Assembly: GCA_035691185.1 (NCBI GenBank)
Contig: DASSJN010000260.1
Coordinates: forward strand, 1-15,479
Direction of reading: 5' to 3'
Source: RPQJ01 sp035691185
GTDB taxonomy: Bacteria; Pseudomonadota; Gammaproteobacteria; Steroidobacterales; Steroidobacteraceae
Length of the DNA: 15,479 nucleotides
Part shown: positions 12,424-15,479 of the stretch, piece after piece
Numbering within the stretch: position 1 is the stretch's first letter
Layout of the letters: each line of letters opens with the position of its first letter
Position numbers and translations under genes: made by a program
Notes under the pieces: generated by a model
Told to the model about the DNA's origin: nothing
Database searches by the model: none
The model's input: only the letters and a program-made list of their open reading frames with translations

Positions 12424-13865
12424 GCGAGCTGTGCCGCGACGGCGCGAGCGGCGCGCTCGCCGCTCTCGAGCGCGCCTTCCATGCCGCGCGCCGTGACCGA
12501 GGTCTGCTCGCCGCAGAAGTGCACGCGACCGCTCGGGGCGAACATCGCCGGCAGGAATTTCGTCACCGTGCCCGGGTGGAAGTAGGCCCAGGCGCCGCCG
12601 CTGAACGGGTCGCGTGTCCAGGAGTGCTGGCCGGTGACCGTGAGTGCGCCCTTCGCGGCCGGACGGATGCGCTCGATTTCGGCGATCACGTAACGCGCCG
12701 CGCCGACCCGTCCGAGCCGGTCGAGATGGTTCGCGTCGGGTCCGTATGCCGAGACGACCAGGCTCGACACCTCGTCGGCGTCCGCCCCGTGGTAGATCGC
12801 CGCGACGCGTCCGAGGTGCGAATCCGTCCACATCGACGGTTCCATCCCGTCGGCCTCCCAGAACGCGCGCGAGCTTTGCAGCGCCACCTGGTAGATCGGC
12901 TGGTGCGGCAAGGTGCGCACGGCGCGCGCCTGCACGCCGGCCAGGGCCGGCTCGAGGTGGATGTCGCGCAACGTGGCGAAAGGCAGTGCACAAATGGCGG
13001 CTTTGGCCGTGTAGCGCGCCCCGCCGGCGGTGTGCACCTCGACGTCGGACGCACCGGCACGGACGCCCTTGACCATCCTCCCGAAGCGGACCTCGCTGCG
13101 CAGCAGCCGGGCCATCGCCTCGGGGATGCGCTGGTTGCCGTCGCGGGCCTGCAGCATCACGGGCTTGACGTTCTTCTGCAGCGTCGTGAACGCCGACACG
13201 TACGCCATCATCAGCGCGGAGACGTCCCGCGCGTTCATGCCGTAGGTCGGGATCGTGTCGTAAGTGAGCCGGATGATGTCGTCGGTCGCGCTCTGCGCAC
13301 GCAGGAAGTCCCGCATCGACACGTCGAGTGGTGACTTGTCGGGCGCATACCACTGGTGGATCGACTTCAGCGGGTTTTCCTGGCTCGTCAGCATCGGCAC
13401 GTATTGCCAGGGCATCATCTCGCGCAGCGCCGGCGGGAATGGGTTGCGCGGCGAATCGGGCCAGGCCTCGCGCGCGACGGGCTTGCCGTCGAGCACGAGG
13501 GTGTAGCCGGCGTGCCGCGCCAGCCGCGGCACCTGGTCCTCGAGTTCGATCCCCATCCGCTCAGCCAGGGCCAGGAGGCGCCGGTAGTCGCCGTAGATGA
13601 TGTTCGCGCCGGCTTCGGGAGATCCCCGCGTGTCCGAGAATGTCAGCACCTTGCCGCCGACGCGGTCGCGCCCCTCCAGCAGCACTACTTTGTAGCCGGC
13701 CTGCTCGAGTTCGATGGCCGCCATCAGGCCCGACAGGCCGGCTCCGACGACGATGACGTCGGCCGAATCCTCGACCGACCACGCCCGCGACCCGGGCAGC
13801 AGGGCCGCCAGCCCCGCGACAGTTGCGGAACGGCGCAGGAACTCGCGGCGGGTCGTCGTCGTCAT
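12420..13865 (-). CDS. Tat-exported FAD-dependent amine oxidase family protein
   Basis: The protein has 481 residues. It starts with a twin-arginine signal (TTRREFLRRS, R6-R7) followed by a hydrophobic stretch ending near GSRAWS, so the folded flavoprotein is probably exported to the periplasm. The FAD-binding Rossmann motif VIVVGAGLSGLMAA (G41, G43, G46) leads to E64, and RVGGKV follows as in the monoamine oxidase/L-amino-acid oxidase family. The C-terminal flavin motif VHFCGEQTS (G452-E453) and the aromatic stretch WAYFHPG near residue 420 also fit. It would oxidise a primary or secondary amine, or an amino acid, with release of peroxide; the substrate is unknown. The start has GGAG 11 nt upstream. 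A weak promoter candidate on the minus strand is listed separately. The stop codon falls inside the REP-like element. Confidence 0.9.
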   Translation of the reverse strand: MTTTTRREFLRRSATVAGLAALLPGSRAWSVEDSADVIVVGAGLSGLMAAIELEQAGYKVVLLEGRDRVGGKVLTFSDTRGSPEAGANIIYGDYRRLLALAERMGIELEDQVPRLARHAGYTLVLDGKPVAREAWPDSPRNPFPPALREMMPWQYVPMLTSQENPLKSIHQWYAPDKSPLDVSMRDFLRAQSATDDIIRLTYDTIPTYGMNARDVSALMMAYVSAFTTLQKNVKPVMLQARDGNQRIPEAMARLLRSEVRFGRMVKGVRAGASDVEVHTAGGARYTAKAAICALPFATLRDIHLEPALAGVQARAVRTLPHQPIYQVALQSSRAFWEADGMEPSMWTDSHLGRVAAIYHGADADEVSSLVVSAYGPDANHLDRLGRVGAARYVIAEIERIRPAAKGALTVTGQHSWTRDPFSGGAWAYFHPGTVTKFLPAMFAPSGRVHFCGEQTSVTARGMEGALESGERAARAVAAQLA

Positions 13866-13896
13866 CGGTCGTCGGTCTCCGGTCGGTCAGTGCTCA

Positions 13897-13924
13897 TTTC
13901 TACTTGTCCCGCGCCGACGCGCAA
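13897..13924 (-). promoter_or_regulatory. Weak candidate promoter for the amine oxidase gene
   Basis: On the minus strand, TTGCGC (13924-13919) and TAGAAA (13902-13897) are separated by 16 bp. They match the sigma-70 consensus at 3 of 6 and 4 of 6 positions. Transcription starting near 13889 would give a leader of about 24 nt that contains the GGAG at 13880-13877. The matches are poor, so confidence is low. Confidence 0.25.
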
Positions 13925-13962
13925 TCGCAATCGCGACCGAAGCGGTCCCGCCCGGCTGGACG

Positions 13963-13968
13963 CATAAT
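13963..13968 (+). promoter_or_regulatory. -10-like hexamer just before the CPCC gene (possible leaderless start)
   Basis: CATAAT matches the sigma-70 -10 consensus at five of six positions and stands out in this G/C-rich stretch. Only 6 nt separate it from the ATG at 13975, so transcription would start at or next to the start codon. No Shine-Dalgarno sequence is visible before that ATG, which fits a leaderless message. No recognisable -35 is present. Confidence 0.3.
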
Positions 13969-13974
13969 GCGGCC

Positions 13975-14343
13975 ATGCCCGCTGCTCACCCGTGCCCCGC
14001 CTGCGGATTCCTGGTCCACGACGCCCGCCACGGCAGCGGCGCGACCTGCCCGGTGTGCGGCTGGATCGACGACTTCGAACAGCTCGCGCACCCGGACCTG
14101 ACGTACGGCGCCAACGCCGGCTTGAGCCTGCGCCAGGCGCAGGCGCGCAGCCTCGAAGCGCTGGCGACCGCTCCCGCGGCGCGGGCAGCCACGTTCGCAC
14201 GCGACGCGCGATGGCGGCCACTGCGCGCGGGGGAGACGCCTCCGGCGGACCCCGACGGCCCTGCGTCGCCAGTCTGCTATGTCGGAACGCCCGATCCAGG
14301 CGAGTTCGTGCCGTACTGGCGACGCGGGGCCAGCCGCCGCTGA
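13975..14343 (+). CDS. Small CPCC-type zinc-ribbon protein
   Basis: The protein has 122 residues. Two CxxC pairs lie close to the N-terminus: C7-x-x-C10 in HPCPACGFL and C25-x-x-C28 in ATCPVCGWIDD. They are followed by a conserved-looking YGANAGLSLRQAQ segment. This arrangement (CPxCG, then CPVCGWxDD, then N-x-x-SL-x-x-A) fits the 'cysteine-rich CPCC' family, whose function is unknown; the cysteines probably bind one zinc ion. The C-terminal half is proline/glycine-rich and ends with PGEFVPYWRRG. There is no signal peptide, so it is probably cytoplasmic. The start at 13975 is chosen because it places the first CxxC six residues in, as in relatives; an extension into the upstream frame has no family features. 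It diverges from the amine oxidase gene (109 bp apart) and converges on the thioesterase gene with a 4-bp gap. Confidence 0.75.
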   Translation: MPAAHPCPACGFLVHDARHGSGATCPVCGWIDDFEQLAHPDLTYGANAGLSLRQAQARSLEALATAPAARAATFARDARWRPLRAGETPPADPDGPASPVCYVGTPDPGEFVPYWRRGASRR

Positions 14344-14350
14344 CCGGTCA
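14341..14350. other. Perfect 10-bp palindrome holding two convergent stop codons
   Basis: TGACCGGTCA is its own reverse complement. Its left TGA ends the CPCC gene (+) and its right TCA is the TGA stop of the thioesterase gene (-). With no loop and no T-run, it is not a terminator by itself. It may be chance or a protein binding site. Confidence 0.5.
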
Positions 14351-15160
14351 ACCGACAACGCCGACGGTCTGATGGCTCACGGCGTAGGCGTGGCCATCCG
14401 GCCCGTAGAGCACCGACGTCTGGCTCAGGTAGCCGTCGGTGCCGGCACGTACCTCCGTGTCGATCAGGCACCAGCCGTGCAGGTCGAGCCGGGCGGGGTC
14501 GCGCAGTACTTCGACCATCCAGCTCAGGGAGCTTGCGGGCGTGGGTTGCGTCAGCATCGACAGCACCGGGGTGGGAATCACGTCCGCCAGTGCGAGCAGG
14601 GCGTCCTCGGCGCCGCATTCCCGGTCGCGCAGACGCGCATAGATCATCGAGTGCGGCTCGGGGTAACCGGAGAACGGGACCGCGCCGACGGCCCAGCGCG
14701 CCTCGAAGTGCTCGATGAACGCCGGCGCCCGCCCGGGCGTCATCACGGCGCCGGCGACGTCCTCCGGACGCTTGCCGGGATCGGGTGCAGGCATCTCGTG
14801 CACGAACTGCGATGCGCGTGCGACGCCGAAAATGCCCACGGCGCTGCAGGCGACGCCGTCGTACTGGAGCAGGTCGCAGCGGGCGTGGCTCGTGGAACGC
14901 CCGCGCCGCAGCAGCTCGGGTCGCAGGTAGATCGCCTGGCCGCCGCCGAGCGGGCCCACGAACGTCATCTGCACGGACCGCAACGGCAGGGCGCGCGTCT
15001 CCTCGGGCATGGCAGCGCGCATGCCGCGAACCGCGATCGCCATCTGCATGCCGCCGAACACCGTGCGTCCCTGCAGCCAGTCCGGCGGTACGACGACGTG
15101 CAGGCGACCATCGCTCGCGGCCGTGATCGACGCGAGCACGCGCGAGAACTCCGTGGTCAT
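14348..15160 (-). CDS. TesB-like double-hotdog acyl-CoA thioesterase family protein
   Basis: The protein has 270 residues, the usual size for double-hotdog thioesterases of the TesB/4HBT_3 kind. The first hotdog has LQGRTVFGGMQMAIAVRGM (residues 29-47) and RSVQMTFVGPL (61-71). The second has LADVIPTPVLS (191-201, with D193), TPASSLSWMVEV, and the closing strand GYLSQTSVLYGPDGHAYAVS with Q247. D193, the threonine/serine region near 207-211 and Q247 are the likely counterparts of the Asp-Thr/Ser-Gln active site of TesB-type enzymes. It should hydrolyse acyl-CoA in the cytoplasm; chain length is unknown. The start at 15160 is chosen because it precedes the first hotdog directly and lies 10 nt after the stop of the upstream regulator gene. 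The upstream extension of the frame is a shadow of that gene. A clear Shine-Dalgarno sequence is not seen, so translation may depend on coupling. Confidence 0.82.
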   Translation of the reverse strand: MTTEFSRVLASITAASDGRLHVVVPPDWLQGRTVFGGMQMAIAVRGMRAAMPEETRALPLRSVQMTFVGPLGGGQAIYLRPELLRRGRSTSHARCDLLQYDGVACSAVGIFGVARASQFVHEMPAPDPGKRPEDVAGAVMTPGRAPAFIEHFEARWAVGAVPFSGYPEPHSMIYARLRDRECGAEDALLALADVIPTPVLSMLTQPTPASSLSWMVEVLRDPARLDLHGWCLIDTEVRAGTDGYLSQTSVLYGPDGHAYAVSHQTVGVVG

Positions 15161-15170
15161 CGACCAGATT

Positions 15171-15479
15171 CTACCGAAGCCAGCGTTCGAGCGCCTCCCG
15201 CAGCAGCTTCGGGTCGATCGGCTTGGGCAGGAAGCCGTCCATGCCCGCCTTGAGGCAACGTTCGCGGTCGTCGGTGAACGCGTTGGCCGTGAGCGCGACG
15301 ATCGGCGTCTGCCCGCGTTCGGGCAGTTCGCGGATCGCACGCGTCGCGGCGAGCCCGTCCATCTCGGGCATCTGCACGTCCATCAGCACGAGGTCGTAGG
15401 GTCGACGTTCGAGCAACTCCACGGCGTCGCGTCCGTTCTCGGCGAGGTCGACCTTGACGCCGAGGTCGCGCAGCAGCTT
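15171..15479 (-). CDS. Response-regulator receiver domain, C-terminus of hybrid histidine kinase or regulator (cut by window edge)
   Basis: The frame is open from the right edge to the TAG stop at 15171-15173 and gives 102 residues. They form most of a receiver domain, beginning KLLRDLGVKVDLAENG. The phospho-accepting aspartate is in LVLMDVQMPEMDG (residue 34 of the fragment), the conserved threonine in VALTANAF (64), and the lysine in FLPKPID (86). The first strand with the acidic pair lies outside the window. The chain ends right after the last helix with no output domain. Together with the 'ALTANA' and 'DVQMPEMDG' wording, this is typical of a C-terminal receiver of a hybrid histidine kinase, although a single-domain regulator is possible. 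An internal GTG could be read as a start, but the receiver fold needs the upstream residues. The thioesterase gene follows 10 nt downstream. Confidence 0.9.
   Translation of the reverse strand, partial: KLLRDLGVKVDLAENGRDAVELLERRPYDLVLMDVQMPEMDGLAATRAIRELPERGQTPIVALTANAFTDDRERCLKAGMDGFLPKPIDPKLLREALERWLR

Noticed and set aside
1..15479. CRISPR arrays, tRNA/rRNA genes, insertion sequences, prophage or toxin-antitoxin genes
   Set aside because: I saw no regularly spaced repeats, no tRNA-like clover-leaf, no transposase, integrase or phage structural motif, and no paired small toxin and antitoxin genes.

Overview
The window is high-GC, densely packed bacterial DNA. Genes overlap by 4 nt or sit a few bases apart, and third codon positions are strongly G/C. 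The gene content suggests a Gram-negative proteobacterium: a Wzx/Wzy-type polysaccharide locus, an UrcA-family protein, a Tat-exported flavoprotein, a lipoprotein cytochrome and a hybrid histidine kinase. A REP-like element beginning GTAG-GAGC, together with UrcA, leans towards a gammaproteobacterium of the Xanthomonadales/Nevskiales/Steroidobacterales type. That placement is inference. No rRNA, tRNA, CRISPR, transposase or phage gene is visible.

Left part (1-6364, + strand): the end of a polysaccharide-assembly operon that continues beyond the left edge. In order it holds the C-terminus of a first sulfotransferase, a Wzy/O-antigen-ligase-like polymerase, a Wzx-like flippase, a GT4 glycosyltransferase, a complete PAPS-dependent sulfotransferase, and a GT2 glycosyltransferase with a membrane tail. 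Every junction overlaps (ATGA, 20 nt, ATGA, GTGA, and a shared A in TGATG), which points to one translationally coupled transcript. Glycosyltransferases, flippase, polymerase and two sulfotransferases together suggest a sulfated exopolysaccharide or O-antigen. No initiating sugar-phosphate transferase or export proteins (Wza/Wzc) are in view. After 105 nt, on the same strand, comes a large secreted FG-GAP/VCBS plus UnbV protein (6470-8860). It has seven calcium-binding-type loops, a loop-free insertion of about 190 residues, and a cysteine-containing C-terminal module that I do not recognise.

Middle (8873-11691, - strand): a tightly overlapping operon of a YfcG/Ure2p-like glutathione transferase, a second glutathione transferase and a betaine/homocysteine S-methyltransferase. 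Upstream of it lies a small lipoprotein with one CxxCH haem site.

Right part: an UrcA-family periplasmic protein (+) behind a 275-bp intergenic region with a nested stem-loop; a Tat-exported flavin amine oxidase (-) whose stop codon lies inside a REP-like palindrome; a small CPCC-type zinc-ribbon protein (+), possibly leaderless; a TesB-like double-hotdog thioesterase (-); and the receiver-domain C-terminus of a response regulator or hybrid histidine kinase running off the right edge. These genes look like ordinary housekeeping or accessory chromosome content. The most unusual material is the sulfation/polysaccharide locus with its adjoining FG-GAP/UnbV protein.
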